Source: Maribellus sp. CM-23
GTDB lineage: Bacteria; Bacteroidota; Bacteroidia; Bacteroidales; Prolixibacteraceae
Assembly: GCF_021354595.1 (NCBI RefSeq)
Contig: NZ_JADWYJ010000004.1
Coordinates: forward strand, 186,001 to 250,000
Direction of reading: 5' to 3'
DNA length: 64,000 nucleotides
Under the pieces are notes generated by a model, which ran no database searches, was not told the origin of the DNA, and worked only from the letters and a program-made list of their open reading frames with translations. Position 1 is the first letter of the stretch, and every line of letters starts with the position of its first letter. Of the stretch, positions 8,193 to 17,640 are shown in pieces. A program made the position numbers and the translations under genes.

Positions 8193-11066
8193 ATGTCTCA
8201 GGATAGATTCGTAACCCGCCACATTGGACCGCGGAACCACGAAATAGCAGAAATGCTGGAAGCAATAGGCGTATCCTCTATGGAGGAATTGTTGGAACAA
8301 ACCGTACCTTCCAATATCAGGTTAAAGCAACCCCTTAAATTGAACGAGGGTTTGTCGGAGCGGAAATATTTCAGAAGGATTCTGGAACTGGCATCCAAAA
8401 ACAAGGTGTTCAATACGTACATCGGCATGGGCTATTACGATACCATTACTCCGGCAGTAATTTTACGTAATGTGTTGGAAAGCCCGGCGTGGTACACTTC
8501 TTACACTCCCTACCAGGCGGAAATTTCACAGGGACGATTGGAGGCTTTGCTCAATTTTCAAACCATGGTAAGCAGCCTTACCGGAATGAAAATTGCCAAT
8601 GCTTCGCTGCTCGATGAGTCGACTGCCGCTGCCGAGGCCATGGTTATGATGGCCAATCTTCGTTCGCGCCAAATGGTGAAAGCGAATGTAAATACGGTTT
8701 TGGTGGATGAAAAAATGTGGCCGCAAACCCACGATGTACTCAGAACAAGAGCACTTCCGCTGGGATTTGAACTGAAAATTCAGCCCAAAGACAGTTTTGA
8801 ATTTGATGAGACTGTTTTTGGTGTTATCGTTCAGTATCCGGATTCTAACGGTGAAATCACCGATTATGCTGAATTGGTTGAGAAAGCACACGAAAAAGAA
8901 ATAAAAGTGGCGGTGGCAGCCGATTTGCTTTCACTGGCAATTTTAACACCTCCCGGAGAGTGGGGCGCTGACATCGTGTTTGGAAGCACGCAGCGTTTTG
9001 GCGTTCCGATGGGATATGGTGGTCCGCATGCAGCCTTTTTTGCCGCGCGCGAAGAATACAAAAGACACTTGCCCGGCCGCATCATCGGTATTACAAAAGA
9101 TATCCACGGGAAACGCGCGTTGCGTATGGCGCTTCAAACCCGTGAACAACATATTAAACGCGAAAAAGCAACATCAAACATTTGTACTGCCCAGGCGCTT
9201 TTGGCCATTATGGCAGGTTTCTTTGGCGTTTATCACGGTCCGGAAGGAGTTGTGGCGATCGCTCAGCGCATTCACAATATTGCTGCTTTCCTGGCAGTGG
9301 AAATTGAAAAGCTGGGATACAAACAGCTCAATACAAACTTCTTTGATACCATCCGGATTGAACTTCCGAAGCATGTAAAACGTGAAGACATTGAGTGGTT
9401 GTCGCTGGATCTGGAAATGAACTTCCGCTATTTCGAAAACGGAAATGTGGGAATCAGTATCGACGAAACAACCAACCCGCAGGACATTGCGTGGATTATT
9501 GAGGTGTTTGCCAAAGCGGCGAATAAGAAATTCCAGGTGGCAATGGAATATCCCAAGGGATTTGCAGTAGATGCAAAATTTGCCCGTACCAGCGAATTTA
9601 TGACCGAAGAGGTTTTCAATAAATACCGTTCGGAGACTGAAATGCTCCGCTATATTAACCGATTGGCACACAAAGACATTTCTCTGACTCAGTCGATGAT
9701 TTCGCTGGGGTCGTGTACCATGAAACTGAACGCTGCCACAGAAATGCTGCCATTGAGTTGGATCGAATTTAACGGTCTTCATCCTTTTATTCCTAAAAAT
9801 CAGGCACGTGGTTACCAGGAAATGATGGAAGAGCTTCGTCGCGATTTAGCTGAAATTACCGGTATGGCCGATGTGAGCCTGATGCCCAATTCGGGTGCTG
9901 CAGGCGAATATGCCGGGTTAATGGTGATTCAGGAATACCACAAAAGTCGTGGAGATGATCAGCGCGATGTGGTACTCATTCCGGCATCGGCTCACGGAAC
10001 CAACCCTGCCAGTGCTGTAATGGCCGGAATGAAAGTGGTGGTAGTTGCCTGCGATGAGCGCGGTAATGTGGATATGGCCGATTTGCGTGCCAAAGCAGAG
10101 CTGCACCGCGACAGGTTGTCTTCTTTCATGGTAACTTATCCTTCTACTCACGGTGTGTTCGAAGCTTCCATTATCGAAATGTGTGAGGTGATTCACGATA
10201 ATGGCGGTCAGGTTTACATGGACGGTGCGAATATGAACGCGCAGGTGGGTTTGACCAATCCGAGAATGATTGGCGCAGACGTTTGTCACCTGAACCTGCA
10301 CAAAACATTTGCGATTCCGCACGGTGGTGGCGGTCCGGGTGTTGGCCCGATTGGTGTTGCCAGTCACCTGGTTGACTTTCTGCCTTCGCATCCGGTTATC
10401 AATAACGGACATATTGGTATTACGGCTGTTTCGGCTGCTCCGTGGGGAAGTGCTTCGGTGCTGCCAATTACTTACGGTTACATCAAGATGATGGGCGCAG
10501 AAGGATTAACCGAAGCTACGAAAGTTGCTATTCTGAATGCCAATTACATTGCGGGTGCCTTGAAAGATAATTACGGTGTACTTTATACTGGCGAAAACGG
10601 CCGTGTAGCGCATGAGTTGATTCTGGAATGCCGTCACCTGAAAGCTTCATCCGGAATTACCGAAGAAGACATTGCCAAACGTTTGATGGATTATGGTTTC
10701 CATGCACCAACACTTTCGTTCCCGGTTCACGGAACACTGATGATTGAGCCAACCGAGAGTGAGTCGAAAGCTGAGCTGGATCGTTTTATCAGCGCTTTAA
10801 ACTCGATTTACGAAGAGGTAAAAGAAGTGGAAAGCGGAAGTGTGGACAAAGATGACAACGTGCTGAAAAATGCGCCACATACGGCTGAAAGTATTTGTGC
10901 CAACGAGTGGACACATGCTTATGCGCGCGAAAAGGCTGCTTACCCATTGGATTGGGTACGCGAAAACAAATACTGGGTTCCGGTAGGCCGGGTAGACAAT
11001 GCCTGGGGCGACAGAAACCTGATTTGTATCTGCGGTTCGCCTGAAGAGTACGAAGCATTCAAATAA
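8193..11066 (+). CDS. gcvP: Glycine dehydrogenase (aminomethyl-transferring), P protein
   Basis: The pyridoxal-phosphate-dependent P protein of the glycine cleavage system, which decarboxylates glycine and loads the aminomethyl group onto lipoylated H protein. The single 957-residue chain is the long, homodimeric form rather than the split GcvPA/GcvPB form. Seen: RFVTRHIGPRNHEIAEML at the N-terminus, YTPYQAEISQGRLEAL, STAAAEAMVMM, and the PLP lysine in CHLNLHKTFAIPHGGGGPG. The ATG at 8193 is chosen over an in-frame upstream start because the family begins at this point and a promoter box precedes it. gcvT and gcvH are not in the window. Confidence 0.97.
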   Translation: MSQDRFVTRHIGPRNHEIAEMLEAIGVSSMEELLEQTVPSNIRLKQPLKLNEGLSERKYFRRILELASKNKVFNTYIGMGYYDTITPAVILRNVLESPAWYTSYTPYQAEISQGRLEALLNFQTMVSSLTGMKIANASLLDESTAAAEAMVMMANLRSRQMVKANVNTVLVDEKMWPQTHDVLRTRALPLGFELKIQPKDSFEFDETVFGVIVQYPDSNGEITDYAELVEKAHEKEIKVAVAADLLSLAILTPPGEWGADIVFGSTQRFGVPMGYGGPHAAFFAAREEYKRHLPGRIIGITKDIHGKRALRMALQTREQHIKREKATSNICTAQALLAIMAGFFGVYHGPEGVVAIAQRIHNIAAFLAVEIEKLGYKQLNTNFFDTIRIELPKHVKREDIEWLSLDLEMNFRYFENGNVGISIDETTNPQDIAWIIEVFAKAANKKFQVAMEYPKGFAVDAKFARTSEFMTEEVFNKYRSETEMLRYINRLAHKDISLTQSMISLGSCTMKLNAATEMLPLSWIEFNGLHPFIPKNQARGYQEMMEELRRDLAEITGMADVSLMPNSGAAGEYAGLMVIQEYHKSRGDDQRDVVLIPASAHGTNPASAVMAGMKVVVVACDERGNVDMADLRAKAELHRDRLSSFMVTYPSTHGVFEASIIEMCEVIHDNGGQVYMDGANMNAQVGLTNPRMIGADVCHLNLHKTFAIPHGGGGPGVGPIGVASHLVDFLPSHPVINNGHIGITAVSAAPWGSASVLPITYGYIKMMGAEGLTEATKVAILNANYIAGALKDNYGVLYTGENGRVAHELILECRHLKASSGITEEDIAKRLMDYGFHAPTLSFPVHGTLMIEPTESESKAELDRFISALNSIYEEVKEVESGSVDKDDNVLKNAPHTAESICANEWTHAYAREKAAYPLDWVRENKYWVPVGRVDNAWGDRNLICICGSPEEYEAFK

Positions 11067-11073
11067 AAAGCAG

Positions 11074-11103
11074 AGCCATCCGTATTTTCGGATGGCTTTT
11101 TTA
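11074..11103 (+). terminator. Intrinsic terminator after gcvP
   Basis: A perfect 9-bp stem, AGCCATCCG (11074-11082) with CGGATGGCT (11089-11097), a TATTTT loop and a T-run. It lies between gcvP and ispE, so ispE needs its own promoter or read-through. Confidence 0.9.
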
Positions 11104-11113
11104 TTTTTGTGCC

Positions 11114-11917
11114 ATGATATCGTTTCCGAATGCCAAAATAAACATAGGACTGAACGTTGTTTCCAAACGTGAGGATGGTTACCATAACCTGGAAACGGTA
11201 TTTTACCCGGTAAAGCTGGCCGATGCTTTGGAGCTGGTTGAATCAGCAGAACCGGAATTTTCTGCGTCAGGAATACAAATTGACGGCGCACCTGAGAGTA
11301 ATCTTGTTTTCAAAGCTTACCACCTTTTACAGCAAAAGTTTGATTTACCTCCTGTTCATCTTCACTTGCATAAAGTTATACCTTTTGGTGCGGGCCTGGG
11401 AGGCGGTTCTGCCGATGCTGCCTTTACCTTGAAAATGCTGAATGAATACTTTTCGTTGGAATTGAAAGACGATCAATTGGAAAAATATGCGGCGACACTG
11501 GGGGCCGATTGCCCGTTTTTTATTCGAAACAAACCTACGTTTGCGCATGGTATCGGAGATCAATTCGAGGCGGTCGAACTGGATCTTTCAGCATATGAAA
11601 TAATTCTTTTAAAACCTGAATTCTCGGTTGGCACTGCCGATGCTTTCCGGAATATCATTCCTCAAAAATCAGATTTTGATCTTCGAAAACTAGCCGACTT
11701 GCCCATCGAAGAATGGAAAGATAGGGTGAAAAATGATTTCGAGAAATCTGTTTTTCCGCAGTTTCCCCAAATCGAAGCCCTCAAAAATCTGTTGTACGAA
11801 AACGGTGCCGTGTATGCTTCCATGTCGGGAAGTGGTTCGGCCGTTTACGGCATTTTTCGCCATTCACCGGTAGATTTGGCTAAATTCATCCCTTCAGGTA
11901 TTTTTATTTACCGATAG
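11114..11917 (+). CDS. ispE: 4-diphosphocytidyl-2-C-methyl-D-erythritol kinase
   Basis: Phosphorylates CDP-methylerythritol in the non-mevalonate isoprenoid pathway. The 267-residue GHMP kinase starts with FPNAKINIGLNVVSKREDGYH, has the ATP-binding motif IPFGAGLGGGSADAAF (about residues 91-106) and the third GHMP motif YASMSGSGSAVYGIF near the C-terminus. It starts only 11 bases after the gcvP terminator. Confidence 0.96.
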   Translation: MISFPNAKINIGLNVVSKREDGYHNLETVFYPVKLADALELVESAEPEFSASGIQIDGAPESNLVFKAYHLLQQKFDLPPVHLHLHKVIPFGAGLGGGSADAAFTLKMLNEYFSLELKDDQLEKYAATLGADCPFFIRNKPTFAHGIGDQFEAVELDLSAYEIILLKPEFSVGTADAFRNIIPQKSDFDLRKLADLPIEEWKDRVKNDFEKSVFPQFPQIEALKNLLYENGAVYASMSGSGSAVYGIFRHSPVDLAKFIPSGIFIYR

Positions 11918-12005
11918 TTTTGGCTTTTCGCCGACCTTAGGATTTCATTAACATTTTTTTTATTCTTTTTAACAAAGGAGGGTGTAACCTTTGTATCCGT
12001 AAACA

Positions 12006-12094
12006 GTCTATTAAACTGAAGACAGAAACAGAAAAAAGACCTTGAAGAAGGCAAACAGAAAACAACAGAAAGAAAACAATTAACAAGAAGAAAG
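12006..12094 (+). promoter_or_regulatory. Purine-rich 5' leader of the WM-W repeat gene
   Basis: About 80 bases before the ATG are almost without T and consist of AGAAACAGAAAA-like words. Upstream at 11976-11993 the words AAAGG and CCTTT form an inverted repeat next to a TTTG that may be part of the promoter. Such unstructured purine-rich leaders could favour translation; this is an inference. Confidence 0.35.
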
Positions 12095-12430
12095 ATGAAA
12101 ACTAGAATGAATCACTTAGCTGCAATAGCCATTTTCGCGATTATAATTTTTGCCGGAAATGTTAATGCACACGAAAACAAAGCAAAAGCCTCGAGCCATG
12201 AAGCATTGACTGAAACTTCGCTGCAGATTGAAAACTGGATGACTGACGAGCACGTTTGGAACGTACAGGCAGCGCCCGGTACTGCTCGCGAAGCTGAAGC
12301 AGAATTGAAAGTGGAAAGCTGGATGACGGATCAGAAAGCATGGGAGCTTGCCTACCTGGCAGCCACCGAAACCGAAGTTCAGTTAACGCTGGAAGACTGG
12401 ATGATGAACAATACATATTGGAAGATATAA
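12095..12430 (+). CDS. Small exported protein with three WM-W repeats
   Basis: A 111-residue protein with an N-terminal signal peptide (HLAAIAIFAIIIFAGNVNA) followed by three copies of a roughly 16-residue motif: SLQIENWMTDEHVWNV, ELKVESWMTDQKAWEL and QLTLEDWMMNNTYWKI, separated by alanine- and glutamate-rich linkers of 17-20 residues. The shared pattern is L-x-(I/V/L)-E-x-W-M-x-(D/N)-x-x-x-W. I do not recognise a named family and assign no function. The gene stands alone with its own terminator and a purine-rich leader. Confidence 0.8.
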   Translation: MKTRMNHLAAIAIFAIIIFAGNVNAHENKAKASSHEALTETSLQIENWMTDEHVWNVQAAPGTAREAEAELKVESWMTDQKAWELAYLAATETEVQLTLEDWMMNNTYWKI

Positions 12431-12465
12431 GTTAAAGAACGCGATTAGTTTTATTTGAATTTTAG

Positions 12466-12494
12466 GGGTTGTCAGTAATTGACAGCCCTTTTTT
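12466..12494 (+). terminator. Intrinsic terminator after the WM-W repeat gene
   Basis: GGGTTGTCA (12466-12474) pairs with TGACAGCCC (12480-12488), with one G-U pair, followed by six T. Confidence 0.88.
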
Positions 12495-12561
12495 GTTGTT
12501 GCATTTTTGTAATTACGCATCTTTAAAAATATATATTTGCTTACTAAATCAAATCCGAACT

Positions 12562-13572
12562 GTGTCAAGGCTAAAACTCAATATCTTGTTTCTTGCTTTA
12601 TTTTTTTCTGCGTTTTCTTTGGCCGGACAGGATGTGTCTTTTTCCCAGTTTTACGCCAATCCGTTGTATCTGAATCCCGCTTTTGCGGGAACAATGGGAG
12701 TGCCCAGAATTGCAGTACAATATCGTAATCAGTGGCATGCATTTGATAATGCTTTTACAAGTTATACTGCTTGTGCGGATGTTCCTGTACCTAAGCTGAG
12801 AGGAGGTCTTGGGGTGTATTTTATGAATGATCTGCAGGCTGACGGTGCTCTGAATACTTATCAGGTAAATACAGCTTATTCCGTTTTTGTCCCTCTTAGC
12901 GAGGGCTTTGTGATGAATGTTGGCATTCAGGCTGGATTTAACCAGAATTCTTTACGTGTGAGCAAATTGGTATTTGCTGACAACGTTGATATTGTTGGTG
13001 GGAATCATGGAGTATCAGGAGAATTGGCATACTTAACTGATCCAAACTATTCGTTTTGGGATTTTGGAACGGGAGCCTTGGTTTACAGTGAACGCTATTT
13101 TGGTGGGATTTCAATAAACCATTTGTCAGAGCCCTATCATAGCTATTCTTCCGCTGAACTGTCAGGTTCTAAACTGGCCCGAAAGTATACAGCGCATTTT
13201 GGTGCAAGACTCCCCGTGTATTTACATGGGCATCTTCGGAAAAAGTTTGATATCTCTCCACAGGTGATCGTACAGAAACAGGGCGATTTTCAGCAATTTA
13301 ATTATGGTTTATTTGCAACGAAAAGAGGGATTGCCGTTGGAACCTGGTTCAGACAGAATTTCGGACTGCGATACGATGCGCTTATTTTTCTTGTTGGGTT
13401 TGTACGGAGCAAATGGCAGTTTACTTACAGCTACGATTTCACTGTATCGGGACTAGCCGGTAACACCGGAGGAACGAGTGAAGTGTCACTTGTATTTCTT
13501 CTGCATGAGAACAAAAGAAAAAGCCGGCTTCCGTTTTATGAGCAGTACTACGACGAGTTCGGAGAGATGTGA
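12562..13572 (+). CDS. PorP/SprF family type IX secretion system membrane protein
   Basis: A 336-residue outer-membrane beta-barrel protein of the PorP/SprF family. The signature after the signal peptide is QDVSFSQFYANPLYLNPAFA, followed by RNQWHAF and a barrel of alternating strands. Members are needed for surface delivery of T9SS cargo with type B sorting domains. The start is placed at GTG 12562 (VSRLKLNILFLALFFSAFS), which gives a normal signal peptide; the longer open frame from 12469 overlaps the upstream terminator and is unlikely. Its partner is the convergent 1213-residue gene, whose stop lies three bases away. Confidence 0.92.
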   Translation: MSRLKLNILFLALFFSAFSLAGQDVSFSQFYANPLYLNPAFAGTMGVPRIAVQYRNQWHAFDNAFTSYTACADVPVPKLRGGLGVYFMNDLQADGALNTYQVNTAYSVFVPLSEGFVMNVGIQAGFNQNSLRVSKLVFADNVDIVGGNHGVSGELAYLTDPNYSFWDFGTGALVYSERYFGGISINHLSEPYHSYSSAELSGSKLARKYTAHFGARLPVYLHGHLRKKFDISPQVIVQKQGDFQQFNYGLFATKRGIAVGTWFRQNFGLRYDALIFLVGFVRSKWQFTYSYDFTVSGLAGNTGGTSEVSLVFLLHENKRKSRLPFYEQYYDEFGEM

Positions 13573-13575
13573 TAC

Positions 13576-16500
13576 TTAGCGTATCAGCAATACCTGACCT
13601 TTTTGTTCATGATCAAATCCCTGAATATCTTTGTATTGAGATATCCAAATATAATTTCCCATTGGAGCTTCTCCGCCCTTTTTGCTACTTCCATCCCAAG
13701 GAGTATTCGGAGAATGGGACTCAAAAACAAGTTGTCCCCAGCGATCAAATATCTTTAAATCGAAGCTATTTTCATCTGCCCCAAGTCCAACCGGCATAAA
13801 TGTTCGGTTTTCAGAAATCTCACTGTCGGGTCGGAATGCATTCGGTGTAAATACCGAAAAAGGTAAAATTTTGATCGTAAAATCTGTTGTGTCTTTGCAT
13901 CCAAATCCTGATTCAGCAATAAGCAGCGAAGTATATTCTCCCAGATTTGTATAAGTATGTATCGGATTTTTCTCAACAGATGATGTTTCGTCGCCAAAAT
14001 CCCAACTATAAAAATCTGCACTTTCTGAGTAATTTGAATAAGTAATAGTTGAATGCTCGAGTAAGGCTACCGGATAGTCTACTTCAAAGGTTGCAACAGG
14101 TTTGGGATGAATCCATATCCAGTCTTCTTTTATCAGGGTATCATTGCATCCGGTTTCCAGGGATGATGCTATTAACGAAACATCAAACCGGCCTGAGTCA
14201 GGGAAATAGTACAACAGAAAATTCCCTGTAGGATACGGCAAGGTGTCGGTCAGCCATGTATAATCAATTGCGTTGTCTTTTGATGTGGCTCTTATTTCAG
14301 ATGAATAAGGTTGACACCCTTCTTCATCTGGAGTTGAAATATCAAATTGTGGTTTTCTTTTTAGGGTTATCTCGGTAGGCTGGCTAATACAACCAAATTC
14401 ATTTACGCTTAAAATTGCTTTACCAAAAGCTTCGTCCAGAATCATGGTAACGGTATCATTTCCCGGGCCTGACTGATGGGCGCCTTCAAAACTCCAGAAA
14501 CAAAGGGAAGAGTCAATGCTGTTTGTATAAATAATTTGGACAGAATCGGGATGACAGATGGTCGCGTCAGCAATTATTTCAGCAGTTGGAGTAGGAAAAA
14601 CCTTAATCATACTATCGATCTGGAAGCCGATTTGGCACCCTGACAAAACATTGGTGATTAACAGGCTAACATCATAAAATCCCGGATTTTTATACAGATG
14701 TTTGACTGCCTGATTATTGCTTGTCGGAGATCCGTCGCCAAAATCCCACTCAAAAGTAAGCGCATCTTCCACTTTTAGTTCTCCTTTAAAAGAAACGGTT
14801 AAAGAATCACAACCGCGGGATTTGGGTGTTTCCAATGCAAAATCGGGATTTGCCCCGAGCAAAGAAGAGGTGGTGTCGCTCCAGCAACCGTTTTCCTCCA
14901 CAAAAAGAGTGAGGTGGGGATTTGTGTTGTAGGCTCCAACCGAAACGATAAAATGATTCCAATCAAGCGAATCGATGAGTTTGGCACCACCATAATCCCA
15001 ATTGTACATTGCATTTTCGGATGCATTCCCGGTGTATTTTACTTCTCTTGAATATCCTTTGCATTTATCATTCGGATCGTCAACAAATTGAAACTCCGAA
15101 GTTGGAGTAGGATAAAAGCCGATTTCGAAAGTGTCGTTTACAATGCAGCCGTCAACGGTCTTTAACTCGTAATAGATTTTGTATTGTCCCCACTCTGGTG
15201 CTTCAATACTTGCTTGGCTATGGGTTGTATTGGTAATTTTTATTCCCGGATCATTTGAATCCCAGGTAAAACTGTTGTTGTAGTTCCACACGTAATCGGG
15301 CGTTCCCGAAATATCAACAGTTAAATCACATTCTTTTGTGTTGCACAATAGATGCTCTCCTTTTACTTCAATATCAGGCACTGGGAAAACGACCAGCTTA
15401 AAAGCATCTTTATCTGTACACTTGAATTTGTCCCATACAGTCAGTTGATATTCCCCGGTTTTATCAGCAATAATGGTTTGGATAGTGGATAAAGTATCGT
15501 TGTTCTCATTTTTCCAGAGGTATTTCTCAAATTCAGTCGTTGCATCCAGTTCTATGGAATAAGGTGCGCATCCTTCTGCAGAATCTATTTTCAGGTCAAC
15601 ATCGGGAGCACTGACATAAATGAAAATGGAATCCTCCAGTTCACACCCATCGACCGTTGTTGTTTTTACCTGGTACCTCCCTCCCATGGTTACTTCCAGA
15701 CGTTGCGTTTGCTCTCCGGTATTCCAGGTGTAAGTGTCAAAATAAGGACCGGCATCAAGAATTTTTGAATCACCGCGGCAGAGAAGAAGCGTATCACCAC
15801 TGAAATCGATACTTTTTCCTAAATCGAGTACCAGATCGAGATTAAAACCTACACCGTAACCATACGATTCAACACCGCCATAACCATATACATAGGCAAG
15901 AAATCCTCGGTCTTTATTTGTGTTGACAATCTGGTGGGTACCATGAGATATTTCCTTTTGGGCAAACGAATATTCACCGTCGGGAAAAGGTTGAAACTCT
16001 CCTGCAATGGAATTTCCGTCAAACCGAATGTTATGTACCTCTTCAGTAAGCGTAACAATGTTTACATAATACCTTGCGATCTGATCCGAATTATAAGCAA
16101 CAAAAGTGACATCGTTTTTTGTTTGTGTGGTCGAGCTTAAAATAATCATGAAGGGGTCACCATTGCCATTGGTGTAATTTTGGTCAACGTCCCGCGATTG
16201 ACTGAACTGTGCAACCATTATGGGTTGGTCTCCATAAATCTTTTTGGGTTCGTTGTGATAGAACACAAGTTCTTTAAATTCTCCTTTATTCAGAGAGAAT
16301 GGTGCAAGTCCTGTAATATAAACCGTTGTATTGTCGTAAGCCGCCATAATCCGGTAACGATCCTGTTCTCTCGATTTTAACGGAATCGCATAATATTCCC
16401 TGCCCCAAGTGTGTATGGGCGGGATTTGTTCATATAGATGGTCCCAACAACACTTCCCTGTCGGAATGCGGGTAGCTAAAGACCCGGAATAAAAAGCCAC

Positions 16501-17217
16501 TGGTTTGCTGGCTTTTATGTAGCTCCCGGTCAAGTCTCCCTGTCCCTGGTTTCCTGTATTTACTTCATTCTCTGATTGAACCTGGAATACCTGGCCCTTA
16601 TTCAATGTTACGGTGAAGGTAGAATCTTTGGGCCTGAGTTTATCCGTAATTTTTGACGGAGTTATGGTTAGGTAGGTTGAATCTTCCGCTGCAACAATCA
16701 GAAATTCGCTGTTGCGGCCATTGCCTTTGGTGGGATTGTTCAAGTCGATATCGGGTTCGTAACACATGGCATAATATTCTTTTCCCAATGATTCAACGGG
16801 GTAAATAACCGCAACATCGGCAGAATTCTGGTCCCAGTTAAGGGCGTAAACATTTACCGGTTTTTCAGAAACCAGGTGAATCCCTTTTCGTTGAATTTCT
16901 TCGGAGCCGGTTGCTTCAACAGTCTCCCACGGAAGTTGTATTTGTCTCGAACTATTGGCATTTACGGTTAGTGATGTTGAATATACATTTGAGCCATTAG
17001 CATCCTCTCCAACGGTGATGGTAATGTTTGTTTTTTCGCGGGCAGTTACAGTAACTTCCAGGTAATGACCAGTATGGTAATTCCGGCTTTCCATAAAACC
17101 AAACCAGAATTCTTTCCCTTCGGTCGATCTGCGACATGGGTTGCCCGTTTCCTGTGCTGAAAGCACCAGACCCAAGGAGCCGAAAAAAATGATAAGTTGA
17201 AGTAATCTAAAGTTCAT
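13576..17217 (-). CDS. Large surface protein: IgGFc-binding-like domain, PKD domains, T9SS type B sorting domain
   Basis: A 1213-residue secreted protein. After a signal peptide (RLLQLIIFFGSLGLVLSAQE), residues of about 25-480 match the IgGFc-binding N-terminal domain family (for example GKEFWFGFMESRNYHTGHYL, KPVNVYALNW, REYYAIPLKSREQDRYRIMA). The middle has repeated cysteine-containing Ig/PKD-like modules, with WDFGDGSPTS and SWDFGDETSS marking two PKD domains. The last 100 residues (FTPNAFRPDSEIS, LKIFDRWGQLVFES, GNYIWISQY) are the gliding-motility-associated type B C-terminal domain that T9SS recognises. A likely role is adhesion at the cell surface; no enzyme motif is seen. It is convergent with the PorP/SprF gene, a common pairing. 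Confidence 0.9.
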   Translation of the reverse strand: MNFRLLQLIIFFGSLGLVLSAQETGNPCRRSTEGKEFWFGFMESRNYHTGHYLEVTVTAREKTNITITVGEDANGSNVYSTSLTVNANSSRQIQLPWETVEATGSEEIQRKGIHLVSEKPVNVYALNWDQNSADVAVIYPVESLGKEYYAMCYEPDIDLNNPTKGNGRNSEFLIVAAEDSTYLTITPSKITDKLRPKDSTFTVTLNKGQVFQVQSENEVNTGNQGQGDLTGSYIKASKPVAFYSGSLATRIPTGKCCWDHLYEQIPPIHTWGREYYAIPLKSREQDRYRIMAAYDNTTVYITGLAPFSLNKGEFKELVFYHNEPKKIYGDQPIMVAQFSQSRDVDQNYTNGNGDPFMIILSSTTQTKNDVTFVAYNSDQIARYYVNIVTLTEEVHNIRFDGNSIAGEFQPFPDGEYSFAQKEISHGTHQIVNTNKDRGFLAYVYGYGGVESYGYGVGFNLDLVLDLGKSIDFSGDTLLLCRGDSKILDAGPYFDTYTWNTGEQTQRLEVTMGGRYQVKTTTVDGCELEDSIFIYVSAPDVDLKIDSAEGCAPYSIELDATTEFEKYLWKNENNDTLSTIQTIIADKTGEYQLTVWDKFKCTDKDAFKLVVFPVPDIEVKGEHLLCNTKECDLTVDISGTPDYVWNYNNSFTWDSNDPGIKITNTTHSQASIEAPEWGQYKIYYELKTVDGCIVNDTFEIGFYPTPTSEFQFVDDPNDKCKGYSREVKYTGNASENAMYNWDYGGAKLIDSLDWNHFIVSVGAYNTNPHLTLFVEENGCWSDTTSSLLGANPDFALETPKSRGCDSLTVSFKGELKVEDALTFEWDFGDGSPTSNNQAVKHLYKNPGFYDVSLLITNVLSGCQIGFQIDSMIKVFPTPTAEIIADATICHPDSVQIIYTNSIDSSLCFWSFEGAHQSGPGNDTVTMILDEAFGKAILSVNEFGCISQPTEITLKRKPQFDISTPDEEGCQPYSSEIRATSKDNAIDYTWLTDTLPYPTGNFLLYYFPDSGRFDVSLIASSLETGCNDTLIKEDWIWIHPKPVATFEVDYPVALLEHSTITYSNYSESADFYSWDFGDETSSVEKNPIHTYTNLGEYTSLLIAESGFGCKDTTDFTIKILPFSVFTPNAFRPDSEISENRTFMPVGLGADENSFDLKIFDRWGQLVFESHSPNTPWDGSSKKGGEAPMGNYIWISQYKDIQGFDHEQKGQVLLIR

Positions 17218-17245
17218 AAGTCGGATCGAAGCTAAATATTATTTA

Positions 17246-17284
17246 CAAAAAAACCGCAAAAGGAGACCTTCTGCGGTTTTTTTT
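17246..17284 (-). terminator. Bidirectional-looking terminator after the biotin carrier gene
   Basis: AAACCGCA (17251-17258) pairs with TGCGGTTT (17272-17279), with a further inner AAGG/CCTT stem. T-runs exist on both strands (A-run at 17246-17253, T-run at 17277-17284). On the minus strand it ends the carboxylase operon before the surface-protein gene begins. Confidence 0.85.
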
Positions 17285-17299
17285 ATGCTTTAACTTCGT

Positions 17300-17623
17300 T
17301 TACGCCGGTTTGATTTCAAGCATCAAATGGCGTTTCGGAATAATTTCGTCTTTCTTTATGTGGATTTTTACAATCACTCCATCAAAAGGCATGCGCACCT
17401 GGTTCTCCATTTTCATGGCTTCCAGTAACAGAAGGGTTTCGCCTTCTTTTACCTTTTGGTTTGTTTTTACAAAAATGTCCACAATGGTTCCCGGAATGAA
17501 CGAGTAAATAAGATTCTCGTTGGGCGTTTCATAATTTTCCCTGTTCTCAAATTTTTTAGTATAGGTAGTCTTGTAAACCGCCCCCTGTATGATCAGGTTT
17601 TTAAGCTCTTTTTGATCTTCCAT
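17300..17623 (-). CDS. Biotin carboxyl carrier protein of an acyl-CoA carboxylase
   Basis: A 107-residue single-domain biotinyl carrier. The biotinylation motif LLLEAMKMENQV is clear (Lys of AMKM carries biotin), preceded by SFIPGTIVDIFVKTNQKVKE, the first half of the barrel. The N-terminal LIIQGAVYKTTYTKKFENR is typical of carriers paired with Bacteroidota propionyl/methylmalonyl-CoA carboxylases. It starts 17 bases after the carboxyltransferase gene and is surely cotranscribed with it. No biotin carboxylase gene follows; a terminator does. Confidence 0.9.
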   Translation of the reverse strand: MEDQKELKNLIIQGAVYKTTYTKKFENRENYETPNENLIYSFIPGTIVDIFVKTNQKVKEGETLLLLEAMKMENQVRMPFDGVIVKIHIKKDEIIPKRHLMLEIKPA

Positions 17624-17640
17624 TTGGTAGAATTTTACGA

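Noticed and set aside
11102..11109. TATTTTTG, a perfect -7 match just before ispE
   Set aside because: It overlaps the T-run of the gcvP terminator and ends only four bases before the ispE ATG, so the transcript would start inside the gene. Probably chance in a T-rich stretch.
12469..12561. N-terminal extension of the PorP/SprF protein
   Set aside because: It would begin inside the terminator of the upstream gene and bury the signal peptide; the GTG at 12562 gives a normal signal sequence.
13569..13799. 76-codon plus-strand ORF overlapping the end of the surface protein gene
   Set aside because: It is the antisense shadow of the strongly supported T9SS sorting-domain coding region.
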